64,000 nucleotides of DNA from UBA8752 sp036159995 (GTDB lineage: Bacteria > Bacteroidota > Bacteroidia > Flavobacteriales_D > Sanyastnellaceae). The first letter of the stretch is position 1. Every line of letters starts with the position of its first letter. The notes beneath the pieces were generated by a model. It did no database searches and was not told the DNA's origin. It saw only the letters and a list, made by a program, of their open reading frames with translations. Shown here in pieces: positions 28,583 to 36,161 of this stretch. Location of the stretch: positions 24,119 through 88,118 of the forward strand of contig JAYYEI010000002.1 of the NCBI GenBank assembly GCA_036159995.1. The letters are read 5' to 3'. A program made the translations under genes and the position numbers.

Positions 28583-29449
28583 ATGTCCAAGGCCCCTCCA
28601 TCCGAACCCACGCCGTCCAAACGATTCAAGCTCATCCTTCAGGAGGAGGGCACCTTCGCGGAGCACTGGTCCATGCGCGTCCAACCCAACCAACTTCGGT
28701 TCCTCGCCGCGTTGTCCATCCTGACCGTCGCCCTCATCACCTACGCCCTGGTGGCCCTAACCCCGTTGAAGGAGCGGGTGGTGCCCGGATACGACGCCTC
28801 CGAAACCAGGGCCATGCAAGCGGACTCCTGGCGGGCTGCCGACTCCCTAAGCACCATACTGGACCGCCAATCCCGCTACCTCGACAACCTGCGGGCCATC
28901 CTGTCTGGCGACCTGCCGGTCGGCGCCCTCACCGTCACCCCGGATCTGGCCGTTCCCGAAGCGGAGGTTGCGAGTGAGCTCGAAGCTTCCCCTACTGCCG
29001 CTTTGGACGACCTCCGCGAACGGGTCGAGGAGGAAGACGCTTTCGCGGTCGACCGTCCCAACGCCCTCAGCGAGTCCGGCCTCTGGATGCCCCCGGTGGA
29101 AGGCACCATCTCCTCGGAATGGAACCCCGGCATCGGCCATTGGGGCGTGGACCTCGTCGCTCCGGAAAACACGCCGGTCAAGGCCGTCGGAGAAGGCACT
29201 GTGGTCTTCGCGGGCTTCACCTCTGGTGGGGGCCACACCGTCATGGTGCAACACGAACGCAACCGCGTTTCCGTCTACATGCACAACAGCCGGACCTTGG
29301 TCTCCTCGGGGGATCGGGTTGGACAAGGCGAGCCGATTGCCATCATCGGCAACACGGGAGACCACAGCTCGGGCCCCCACCTCCACTTCGAGTGGTGGGA
29401 ATCAGGCGCGGCCATCAATCCGGCCCTCCGGATCCGGCTTCAGGATTGA
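28583..29449 (+). CDS. M23 family peptidase (LytM domain), membrane-anchored
   Basis: A 288-residue protein with one N-terminal helix (about residues 38-60), a periplasmic coiled/linker region, and a LytM domain from about residue 170 to the end. The zinc site is complete: HWGVD (His and Asp) and GPHLHFEWW (HxH). Such peptidases cut cross-links in peptidoglycan or act as activators of other hydrolases. The frame is open slightly upstream, but the ATG at 28583 gives a good N-terminus, with a CATCTTTG box about 21 bp before it. It meets the PfkB kinase gene end to end: the two stop codons are adjacent at 29449/29450. Confidence 0.93.
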   Translation: MSKAPPSEPTPSKRFKLILQEEGTFAEHWSMRVQPNQLRFLAALSILTVALITYALVALTPLKERVVPGYDASETRAMQADSWRAADSLSTILDRQSRYLDNLRAILSGDLPVGALTVTPDLAVPEAEVASELEASPTAALDDLRERVEEEDAFAVDRPNALSESGLWMPPVEGTISSEWNPGIGHWGVDLVAPENTPVKAVGEGTVVFAGFTSGGGHTVMVQHERNRVSVYMHNSRTLVSSGDRVGQGEPIAIIGNTGDHSSGPHLHFEWWESGAAINPALRIRLQD

Positions 29450-30412
29450 TCAGGCCGTCGTAGCCGCGGCGGACGCCCGCAAGGACATCATATTCCGGAA
29501 CGCATCGACCCGGTTGTCCAACATCTCTTCGGTCACCGCACGGATGCCCTCAGTTCCAAAGGATTCACAGGTGAAACTCGCCAGGGCACTGCCTACGACA
29601 ATGGCCTCTTTGAGGGTGTCGAAATCCGTCGACCCGGTGCGCGCGACATGGCCGATGAACCCTCCGGCAAACGTGTCCCCCGCCCCCGTCGGGTCCACCA
29701 CGTCCTCCAGCGGCAAGGCCGGACAGAAGAACATGACCAGCTCCCCGTCCCGGTGATGGAACAGCAGCGCACCGTGCTCGCCCTTCTTGATGATCAGGTA
29801 GCGTGGGCCCGTGGCCAAGATCGCCTTGGCCGCGCGGATGAGGCTGCGCTCACCGCTCAGTTGGCGGGCCTCTTCATCGTTGATCGTAAGCACGTCCACC
29901 CGGGCAATGACGGCCTTGAGTGGCTCCATGGCGATGTCCATCCAGAAGTTCATCGTGTCGAGCACAACCAATTCCGGGCGCTCCTCCATCTGGTCCAAGA
30001 TGGACGCCTGCAAGGTGGGGTCAATGTTGCCGAGCATCAGCCACTTCGCCTTCCGCCAAGCTTGAGGAATGACCGGCTTGAAATCCGCGAGCACATTGAG
30101 CTCGGTGGCCAAGGTGTCACGGCCGTTCATGTCCTCGTGGTAGGATCCCGCCCAAAAGAAGCTCTTGCCCCCTTCCGGACACTCCACGCCATCGAGGCCC
30201 ATGCCCGCGGAGGTCATGGCGTCGAGTTCCGCCTGCGGAAAGTCCTCTCCGATGACGCTCACCAACCCGGTGCCCACACCGAGACGAGTGGCCGACCAAC
30301 CGATGTATGTGCCGGCGCCGCCCACGATGCGCTCGCGCTCACCGAACGGGGTTTTGATCGAATCGAAAGCGACCGTCCCGACGGCCACGATGGAGGAGGT
30401 GTTCCAGCTCAT
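29450..30412 (-). CDS. PfkB family sugar/nucleoside kinase
   Basis: A 320-residue kinase of the ribokinase fold. The two signatures are present: GGAGTYIGWSATRLG near residue 30 and DPTGAGDTFAGGFIGH near residue 250 with the catalytic Asp. The substrate cannot be told; members phosphorylate ribose, fructose, adenosine or other sugars. The ATG at 30412 is preceded by TACCTTTG (30430-30437), a perfect -7 box. It is a single-gene unit between the M23 peptidase and the tRNA gene. Confidence 0.88.
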   Translation of the reverse strand: MSWNTSSIVAVGTVAFDSIKTPFGERERIVGGAGTYIGWSATRLGVGTGLVSVIGEDFPQAELDAMTSAGMGLDGVECPEGGKSFFWAGSYHEDMNGRDTLATELNVLADFKPVIPQAWRKAKWLMLGNIDPTLQASILDQMEERPELVVLDTMNFWMDIAMEPLKAVIARVDVLTINDEEARQLSGERSLIRAAKAILATGPRYLIIKKGEHGALLFHHRDGELVMFFCPALPLEDVVDPTGAGDTFAGGFIGHVARTGSTDFDTLKEAIVVGSALASFTCESFGTEGIRAVTEEMLDNRVDAFRNMMSLRASAAATTA

Positions 30413-30429
30413 GATGCAACAGAAGGCCG

Positions 30430-30437
30430 CAAAGGTA
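30430..30437 (-). promoter_or_regulatory. Promoter -7 box of the PfkB kinase gene
   Basis: TACCTTTG, a full match to TAnnTTTG, 17 bp before the ATG at 30412. Confidence 0.5.
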
Positions 30438-30464
30438 CAGGACGCCCTGTGCCTGCACCCGTCC

Positions 30465-30496
30465 GTTGCACCAAATGGGAACATCGCGTATCTTTG
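30465..30496 (+). promoter_or_regulatory. Promoter of the tRNA-Asn gene
   Basis: GTTG (30465-30468), a 20-bp spacer and a perfect TATCTTTG (30489-30496) fit the Bacteroidota -33/-7 promoter. The tRNA begins 28 bp after the box. Confidence 0.7.
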
Positions 30497-30524
30497 CGCT
30501 CCCTTCGAAAGAGGGGTTGAGCAT

Positions 30525-30601
30525 TCCCCTATAGCTCAGCTGGTTAGAGCGACTGACTGTTAATCAGTAGGTCCCTGGTTCAAGTCCAGGTGGGGGAGCC
30601 A
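30525..30601 (+). tRNA. tRNA-Asn (anticodon GTT), CCA encoded
   Basis: A full cloverleaf. The acceptor stem TCCCCTA pairs with TGGGGGA; the D-arm is GCTCAGCTGGTTAGAGC, the anticodon arm GACTGACTGTTAATCAGTA with anticodon GTT, and the T-arm CCTGGTTCAAGTCCAGG. Discriminator G and an encoded CCA (30599-30601) complete it. It is transcribed alone, from its own promoter to the hairpin that follows. Confidence 0.97.
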
Positions 30602-30605
30602 CAAA

Positions 30606-30638
30606 AAACCCCGGGTATCGGCCCGGGGTTTCTTTTTG
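30606..30638 (+). terminator. Terminator after tRNA-Asn
   Basis: A perfect 10-bp stem AAACCCCGGG / CCCGGGGTTT with a six-base loop, followed by CTTTTTG. It may also stop the convergent regulator transcript (stop at 30664). Confidence 0.9.
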
Positions 30639-30663
30639 TCAGTGTCTTCGTTTTCCTTCTGAT

Positions 30664-31413
30664 TCACAGCAGGTTGATCCGGCTAGCCAAGATGTCCTTG
30701 TAGCTGCCTCCGATCGGAATTTCCTTCTCCATGCCCTTGACTTGGATCATGGAATACTTGATGCTGTGAATGGCGTCGAGGTTGACGATGTAGCTCCGGT
30801 GCACCCGCATGAAGCGGCGCTCATTGAGCTTGTTCTCCACATCCTTCATGGTGCTGTGGATGGTGAAGCTCTGTTCGGGCGTGTGCACGACCACATAGTC
30901 CTTGAGGGCCTCGATGAACAGCAGCTCATCGTAGTCAATCTTCATCAGGCGGCTCCGGTTCTTGACGAACAGGTACTCAGCCGTTTCCTTGTGCTCGGCC
31001 ATGTTCCGCAGGAACTCATTCTCCAGACGGGCCTCCTGTTCCTTGGCAAACTTGTGCAGGGCCATTTCGATGCTGGTCTGCAAGTCGACGTCCTTGAACG
31101 GCTTGAGGATGTACCCGTGGGGCTCAGCGAGCTTGGCCTCCCCGAGGGTGCTGCGATCCGCGTAGGCCGTCAGGAAAATAATCGGAACATCGAGGGTGCG
31201 CTTGATTTCCTCGGCCGCCGCGATGCCGTTCATGTCCCCCTTGAGCATAATGTCCATGAGGACGACGTCCGGACGGTGGCGCACGGCCAAGTCGATGGCG
31301 TCCTCACCGTTGTCCGCCGTCGCAACGACGTTGTATCCAATCTTTTCGAGGGTCTGCTCGATGTCCTTACGGACGATGCTCTCGTCCTCGGTCACCAGGA
31401 TGTTGATCGACAT
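30664..31413 (-). CDS. Response regulator with LytTR DNA-binding domain
   Basis: A 249-residue regulator. The receiver domain (residues 3-120) has the phospho-acceptor Asp54 in VVLMDIMLKGD and the Lys in ILKPFKDV. A short helical linker leads to a LytTR domain (about 150-249), with EALKDYVVVHT and RRFMRVHRSYIVN. LytTR proteins bind paired direct repeats upstream of their targets. The histidine kinase gene lies immediately upstream (60 bp), so the two should form one phosphorelay, with the MORN protein as first gene of the operon. Confidence 0.95.
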   Translation of the reverse strand: MSINILVTEDESIVRKDIEQTLEKIGYNVVATADNGEDAIDLAVRHRPDVVLMDIMLKGDMNGIAAAEEIKRTLDVPIIFLTAYADRSTLGEAKLAEPHGYILKPFKDVDLQTSIEMALHKFAKEQEARLENEFLRNMAEHKETAEYLFVKNRSRLMKIDYDELLFIEALKDYVVVHTPEQSFTIHSTMKDVENKLNERRFMRVHRSYIVNLDAIHSIKYSMIQVKGMEKEIPIGGSYKDILASRINLL

Positions 31414-31473
31414 GGTTCAGGTGCGTTCAGGTTTGGGGCCAACCTGTCGAATCGTTCGATGGAAGCGTGAGCT

Positions 31474-33714
31474 TCAACCGTCAAACAGGTTTTTTGGCCG
31501 CCGAAAGCTAACCAAAAAGCGCGTTCCTCCGTCACTTTCCGCCAAGAGTTCAGCGTCCAACTGCTCGCTCAGCGCCTGCACGAGGTACAATCCAAGCGAG
31601 TCCCGCCCGCTCCAATCGAACCCTTCCGGAAGGCCCACACCGTCGTCCTTGACCTCGATCTGAATCTCCTCCTCCTCAGGCTTTCCTTCGACGTCCACCG
31701 CCTTCAACCCAACGGAAATCGTCCCGCTCTCCCTGCCCTCAAACGCGTACTTCATCGCGTTCGACACCCACTCATTCAAGATCAACCCACACGGAATGGC
31801 CTGATCCAATGGGGCTTGGACATCATCGAGGTCGGTGACCAGCTCCACCCGCGTCTGGGATTGATACCCCTGGATGATGTTGCCGGCAATGCGAGTCAAA
31901 TAGGACGGGAAACCAATGTTCGACACGTCCGTGTTCTGGTAGAGCGTTTCGTGGATGATGCTCATCGTCGACACCCGGTTCTGGATTTCCTCCAGACCCA
32001 CGATGGCATTCTTGTCCTGCACGAATTTCTTCTGGAGGTTCAGGATGGAGTTGATGATCTGCAGGTTGTTCTTGACCCGGTGGTGTACCTCCTGAAGCAG
32101 GATTTCCTTCTCCTTCAACGCACCACGAATCGCCCGGTCAATGCGCTTTCGCTCGGTGATGTCGTAGGCAATGGCACTGATCTCCGGGGTTCCCTCCACC
32201 ATCTCGATCGGGTTGAGGAACAATTGAAGCCACCGCCTCTCCCCTTCTTCCCGGTCCGGACCGATCGCCCACTCGAAGCGCTGGGGCGTCCCGTTCAGGG
32301 CCCGGGTGAAGCGGTCGTCGAGATCGAACCCATTCCACTCCTGGCTTTGGGTCACCTGATCACCGAGGAGCCGACTCACTTGTTGCAGGTCTTCCCCCTC
32401 GACTTCGCTGCCTCCCAGCCACGCCATGAAATTCCGATTGGCGCTGGTCACCGCATGATCTGCGGTTTCCGTCCAGATGATGAAGTCCTCGCCGGACTCC
32501 ACAATGCTTCGCATCCTGGCCGTGGCACTGCGCAGGGCTGCCTCGGCCGCGATCCTCTGTTCGATCTGCTGTGTCAGTTGCTGGTTGGCTTCCTCCGCCA
32601 CCTCAGCCCGAATCCGCTCTTGCATGAGGGAGTGACGGTCCGTCACATCGGACACACTGACCTGGACCGCCGGCTGCCCATCGAAAATCGTCAGCCTCCA
32701 CTTCAGGGTGATGCGCTTCCCATTGCCGGGCAACTCCAACTCCCATTCCTCTACATCTCGTCCCTGCCGGGCCTCTGCCGCACTGTGCAGGATGCGCTTG
32801 CGGTGCTCCTCGGGGAACATCGATTCGAACCGCGCCCCTTCCAGCATGGGGGACACCCCCTTGAACAGCGACTCCGCCACAGGATTGGCATACCGCACGA
32901 GATCATCCACCAGAATCAGGATCCCGTTCGGGGAACTCTGCACCAACAAGCGGAACCGCTCTCGCTCCTGGATCAGGTCATACTCGATGCGCTTCCGGTC
33001 CGAGATGTCGTACATCATCCACACCTCCGATCCATCCTCCAGACGGCCTTTTCCAATGTCGAGGTTCAATACCTCTCCATTGCGATTCTGCATCATCCAA
33101 TCGCCCCGGTCAAAGACGCCACTCCCATCGATGGGCTCCAAATTTCCAATCCGCTTGAGCCCCAATTGGGAAACAGGGTCTCCAATGACCTCCTCCGGAT
33201 GATCCACTCCAATCATCGCCAGAAACCGGGAGTTCACATCGAGGACCACATCATCCTTGACTTGCACGATGGCTTCCTGGGCGATGTCATTCAGCCTGCG
33301 GTAATGGGCTTCCCGATCCTGAAGGGCCTGCTGCCGGAACCGCGATTCGCTGATGTCCACGATTTGCACGAGGTCGGTTGCGTCCGGACCCGGCGACAGG
33401 CGCAATTCGACATGGAACGGCTCGCCAGCCGACCGCATGGCCTGCAACTCAAGGCGCAATACCCTCCGGTCCACAACGGGAACACAGTCCCAACGGACAT
33501 CGAGATACGTTCGGTCCTCTTCTCTCCATTGGAGCCAACCGCCCTCAAACCAATCCGGGTTGTCCGGAAGACCATTCTTCCAGCCGAACAGGAAGGTGGC
33601 GTGCCGGTTGGCCCGAATCGCCTGGCCGTCGCGCACCAAGATGATGGCCGACGGAAGCCGGTCCATCCACCCCTCCGGCCATTCCTGCACTCCCCTCCCG
33701 TTGTCGCGGCTCAT
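31474..33714 (-). CDS. Soluble PAS-domain histidine kinase (HisKA_2 type)
   Basis: A 746-residue kinase with no transmembrane helix. It has at least four PAS-like domains (around residues 15-120, 125-240, 245-365, 400-520). The HisKA_2 phospho-acceptor region is LQEVHHRVKNNLQIINS near residue 545, and the ATPase domain has the N-box ILNEWVSNAMKYAF and the G-box DDGVGLPEGF. Being cytoplasmic with several PAS domains, it should sense internal or redox/ligand signals. The ATG at 33714 follows the MORN gene's stop by a single base (TGA-G-ATG), so the start is well fixed. Confidence 0.93.
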   Translation of the reverse strand: MSRDNGRGVQEWPEGWMDRLPSAIILVRDGQAIRANRHATFLFGWKNGLPDNPDWFEGGWLQWREEDRTYLDVRWDCVPVVDRRVLRLELQAMRSAGEPFHVELRLSPGPDATDLVQIVDISESRFRQQALQDREAHYRRLNDIAQEAIVQVKDDVVLDVNSRFLAMIGVDHPEEVIGDPVSQLGLKRIGNLEPIDGSGVFDRGDWMMQNRNGEVLNLDIGKGRLEDGSEVWMMYDISDRKRIEYDLIQERERFRLLVQSSPNGILILVDDLVRYANPVAESLFKGVSPMLEGARFESMFPEEHRKRILHSAAEARQGRDVEEWELELPGNGKRITLKWRLTIFDGQPAVQVSVSDVTDRHSLMQERIRAEVAEEANQQLTQQIEQRIAAEAALRSATARMRSIVESGEDFIIWTETADHAVTSANRNFMAWLGGSEVEGEDLQQVSRLLGDQVTQSQEWNGFDLDDRFTRALNGTPQRFEWAIGPDREEGERRWLQLFLNPIEMVEGTPEISAIAYDITERKRIDRAIRGALKEKEILLQEVHHRVKNNLQIINSILNLQKKFVQDKNAIVGLEEIQNRVSTMSIIHETLYQNTDVSNIGFPSYLTRIAGNIIQGYQSQTRVELVTDLDDVQAPLDQAIPCGLILNEWVSNAMKYAFEGRESGTISVGLKAVDVEGKPEEEEIQIEVKDDGVGLPEGFDWSGRDSLGLYLVQALSEQLDAELLAESDGGTRFLVSFRRPKNLFDG

Positions 33715-33715
33715 C

Positions 33716-35233
33716 TCATCGATCAGTTTTGGTTCCGTTGACCTTGACGATGCGACCGGCCTCATACTGCCGAATCAGTGTCACGTTTCCAGAACCGTCG
33801 AAATATCGCCAATTGCCGTCGCGGAGACCACCCTTGTACGACCCCACCCATTCCCGGATGCCCGTCGGCCAGTAGCCCACATGCTCCCCGGTGGGAATCC
33901 CGGCAACGAACGCCCCTTCGAACACCACCTGACCTTCGGCATCCAAGTGGATCCACTGGCCATCCCGTTCTCCTTCCACGTAGGCGCCTTCCCGCCGATC
34001 GTCATTGACGTGTTCCACCCAAGACCCCTGCTTCCGACCCCGTTCATACACGCCAATGGCCAAAACCTCTCCTGAGGCTGACCATTCTGTGAATTCACCG
34101 TCTTCCCGCCCTTTCCGATAGCGTTCATCGCGGTGTTTGGATCCATCTGAGTGATACCAGATCCACCGGCCATGCCACTGGCCTGCCCGGTAACCTCCCT
34201 CCTGCTCCAGTCGACCATCGCGGGCAAAAAATTGCCAGTCTCCATCGCGCAATCCCTCGACATGCGGCCCCGATGCCCTCAGTTCTCCTTCCGGCCAGAA
34301 CTCCTTCCAGGGCCCTGTTCGGCGACCCAAGCTGTCCAACATGCCGGTCGCCGAAAGCACCCCGTCACGAAAGACCTTGACCTCCACCAAATGCCCCTCC
34401 TCATCGAAGAACCGATGGGTTCCCATGGGCGTATCATCCCGCCAAGGTCCGGAGCGGGACACCTCACCATTGGCGTGGAAGGTCTTTCTCAAATCGAGGA
34501 CCACCGCTTCCGGTGCATCCTCCACGAGCTCGCCCCGGTGCCAGGTCTCTGTGGATTCCAAATCTCCCTGCCGCGAAAACCGCTTAAACACCCCTTCTTT
34601 CAATCCCCGTTCCCATGGACCTTCCTCCCGGACACGGCCATTGGACCAAAAGGTCATCCATTTGCCCGTTTTCCTCCCCTGGTCATCGAACCGATTCACC
34701 TCCTCTACCCAACGCAAGAGATCATCCCGATACCCCGATCGTTTGATGATGCGGCCAAGACCCTCCGCGTCATCCCGAGCAAACTCCAAGGCCACGCCCT
34801 CCTTGACCCCCGCCGTCCACGGAATCGTCCCCACCAGAATGCCACGGTCATCCAGCACCCGCTCTTCCCCATCCAGAACATCGGCCTTCCATGGTCGAAT
34901 CCTCCGCTGCACACCGGTGGTATCCCAGCGGATTTCTTCACCTTGCTTCGCACCCTGTTCATAGCGCAACGTCGTCTGCACACGCCCTTTGGCATCGTAG
35001 AAAATCCACTCTCCTTCGAGCTGGCCCCCGCTGCGGTTGCCTTCGCTCTTCCGGATTCCATCTTCGTGATACGATCGCCAGAATCCCTCGGGAACACCAC
35101 TCACGAGCCAGCCTTCACTGCTGACCTCACCGGAAGGAAACCGATATTGAACTCTTGTCGAATCCTGTCCAGCCAGCTGGCAAACTCCCACGAAGAGGAG
35201 CGGGACGAGACAGAAAATCCGAAAGCGGAACAT
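33716..35233 (-). CDS. Secreted MORN-repeat protein
   Basis: A 505-residue protein with a signal peptide (FRIFCLVPLLFVGVCQLAG), then close-packed MORN-type repeats of about 23 residues across nearly its whole length (for example GVPEGFWRSYHEDGIRKSEG, GQWHGRWIWYHSDGSKH, GLRDGNWRYFDGSGNVTL). MORN variants of this type are often annotated in Bacteroidota as YwqK-like; their function is unknown and may be to bind lipid, glycan or protein at the envelope. It is the first gene of an operon with a soluble kinase and a LytTR regulator, so it may be part of a sensing circuit or a target of it. The ATG at 35233 is chosen for the signal peptide. Confidence 0.88.
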   Translation of the reverse strand: MFRFRIFCLVPLLFVGVCQLAGQDSTRVQYRFPSGEVSSEGWLVSGVPEGFWRSYHEDGIRKSEGNRSGGQLEGEWIFYDAKGRVQTTLRYEQGAKQGEEIRWDTTGVQRRIRPWKADVLDGEERVLDDRGILVGTIPWTAGVKEGVALEFARDDAEGLGRIIKRSGYRDDLLRWVEEVNRFDDQGRKTGKWMTFWSNGRVREEGPWERGLKEGVFKRFSRQGDLESTETWHRGELVEDAPEAVVLDLRKTFHANGEVSRSGPWRDDTPMGTHRFFDEEGHLVEVKVFRDGVLSATGMLDSLGRRTGPWKEFWPEGELRASGPHVEGLRDGDWQFFARDGRLEQEGGYRAGQWHGRWIWYHSDGSKHRDERYRKGREDGEFTEWSASGEVLAIGVYERGRKQGSWVEHVNDDRREGAYVEGERDGQWIHLDAEGQVVFEGAFVAGIPTGEHVGYWPTGIREWVGSYKGGLRDGNWRYFDGSGNVTLIRQYEAGRIVKVNGTKTDR

Positions 35234-35732
35234 GCCTGCAAGTTGCCACACCGATCCCAACAGAAGAATGGTCCGAATCCTGATTTTCCCCGCACCGATA
35301 TCTCTATCTCTTTTCTAAAAAAGAAACAGTCATGGTCATAGGGATGTGGAAACGGAGGAAAAGATGGGCGGCAGGAATTTGGAGCCGATGGCCATCCACA
35401 GGTCTTCAGGATTCTTGAACGGATTGTCCACGACTCGGAATGTTTGAGGGTCAAAGAGATGATGGAGATATCCACGGAAGAATTCCGGATGTGGATGACG
35501 GCGTGATGGAGGAAATGAGGAGCAATTCAGATGTGGACATCCCCGAGAATCGTGTGGGGATGAATGGGAGAATTGGGAGGGTTTTCAAACGGGATTTCCG
35601 ATCCGTTTGATCAAGCCGGCAAGAGGGTCAATTCTCCAAATTTTTTTGCGCTTGGGTTACGCACAGAAATCCGTGCGAATCCACAACGGAATGTGTATCG
35701 CGAAATCCGGGTTGGAGAGGCAACTTGCAACC
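35234..35732. other. Candidate chromosomal replication origin (oriC) in a 499-bp gene-free gap
   Basis: This divergent gap between the MORN gene and rpiB is the only long non-coding stretch in the window. Its left part (35300-35340) is AT-rich (TCTTTTCTAAAAAAGAAAC). To its right are seven sites matching the DnaA box TTATCCACA in at least 7 of 9 bases: 35345-35353(-), 35392-35400(+), 35424-35432(+), 35468-35476(+), 35490-35498(-; 8 of 9), 35532-35540(-) and 35677-35685(+). The plus strand is C-rich to about 35340 and G-rich after it. A second AT-rich tract (AAATTTTTTT) lies at 35638-35647. No open frame here is convincing. parS sites lie 5-7 kb away. I read this as oriC; DnaA-box regulation of rpiB is the alternative. 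Confidence 0.6.
35585..35610. repeat. 8-bp inverted repeat inside the candidate origin
   Basis: TCAAACGG (35585-35592) and CCGTTTGA (35603-35610) enclose a 10-base loop. No T-run follows, so it is not a terminator; it could be a protein-binding site of the origin. Confidence 0.5.
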
Positions 35733-36161
35733 ATGAGGATTCACTTGGCCAATGACCACGCTGCAGGGGACCTGAGGGTCGCCCTGATCGCCTGGTTGAA
35801 GGAGCGCGGCATCGAGGTCGTTGACCACGGTACACCAGACGGTGCCAGCGTCGATTACCCGGATCATGCCCACCCGCTTGCAGAAGGGGTGGCCGCTGAA
35901 GGAGGCATGGGCATCTTGATTTGCGGCAGCGCCAATGGTGTGGCCATGACCGCCAACAAGCACCCGGAAGTGCGTGCCGCCATCGCCTGGCGGCCGGACA
36001 TCGCCCGCCTCGCCCGGGAGCACAACAACGCCAACGTCCTCTGCCTTCCCGCCCGATACCTCGCCATTTCTGACGCGCTCGATTGCGTGGCCACTTTCCT
36101 CGATACCGAGTTCGAAGGAGGCCGCCACGCCCGCCGCGTCGACAAGATTGCTTGCTCATGA
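35733..36161 (+). CDS. rpiB: Ribose-5-phosphate isomerase B
   Basis: A 142-residue enzyme that interconverts ribose-5-phosphate and ribulose-5-phosphate in the pentose phosphate pathway. The family features are present: HLANDHAAGDLR at the start, VDHG near residue 30, the active-site Cys in LICGSANGVAM and the phosphate-binding LAREHNNANVLCL. The ATG at 35733 starts the family-typical MRIHLANDHA. It overlaps the M28 peptidase gene by 4 bp. Confidence 0.95.
   Translation: MRIHLANDHAAGDLRVALIAWLKERGIEVVDHGTPDGASVDYPDHAHPLAEGVAAEGGMGILICGSANGVAMTANKHPEVRAAIAWRPDIARLAREHNNANVLCLPARYLAISDALDCVATFLDTEFEGGRHARRVDKIACS

Noticed and set aside
26439..28724. A 761-codon open frame antisense to the porW-like gene
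   Set aside because: No domain, no signal and full overlap with a well-supported gene.
31816..33741. A 641-codon open frame antisense to the PAS histidine kinase
   Set aside because: No recognisable motif; shadow of the kinase gene.
35101..35475. A 124-codon leftward frame running into the MORN gene
   Set aside because: Cys/Ser/Phe-rich translation with no motif, overlapping the MORN gene in another frame and covering part of the candidate origin.
35564..35755. A 63-codon frame in front of rpiB
   Set aside because: No family resemblance; it runs through the inverted repeat and T-tract and overlaps the start of rpiB.
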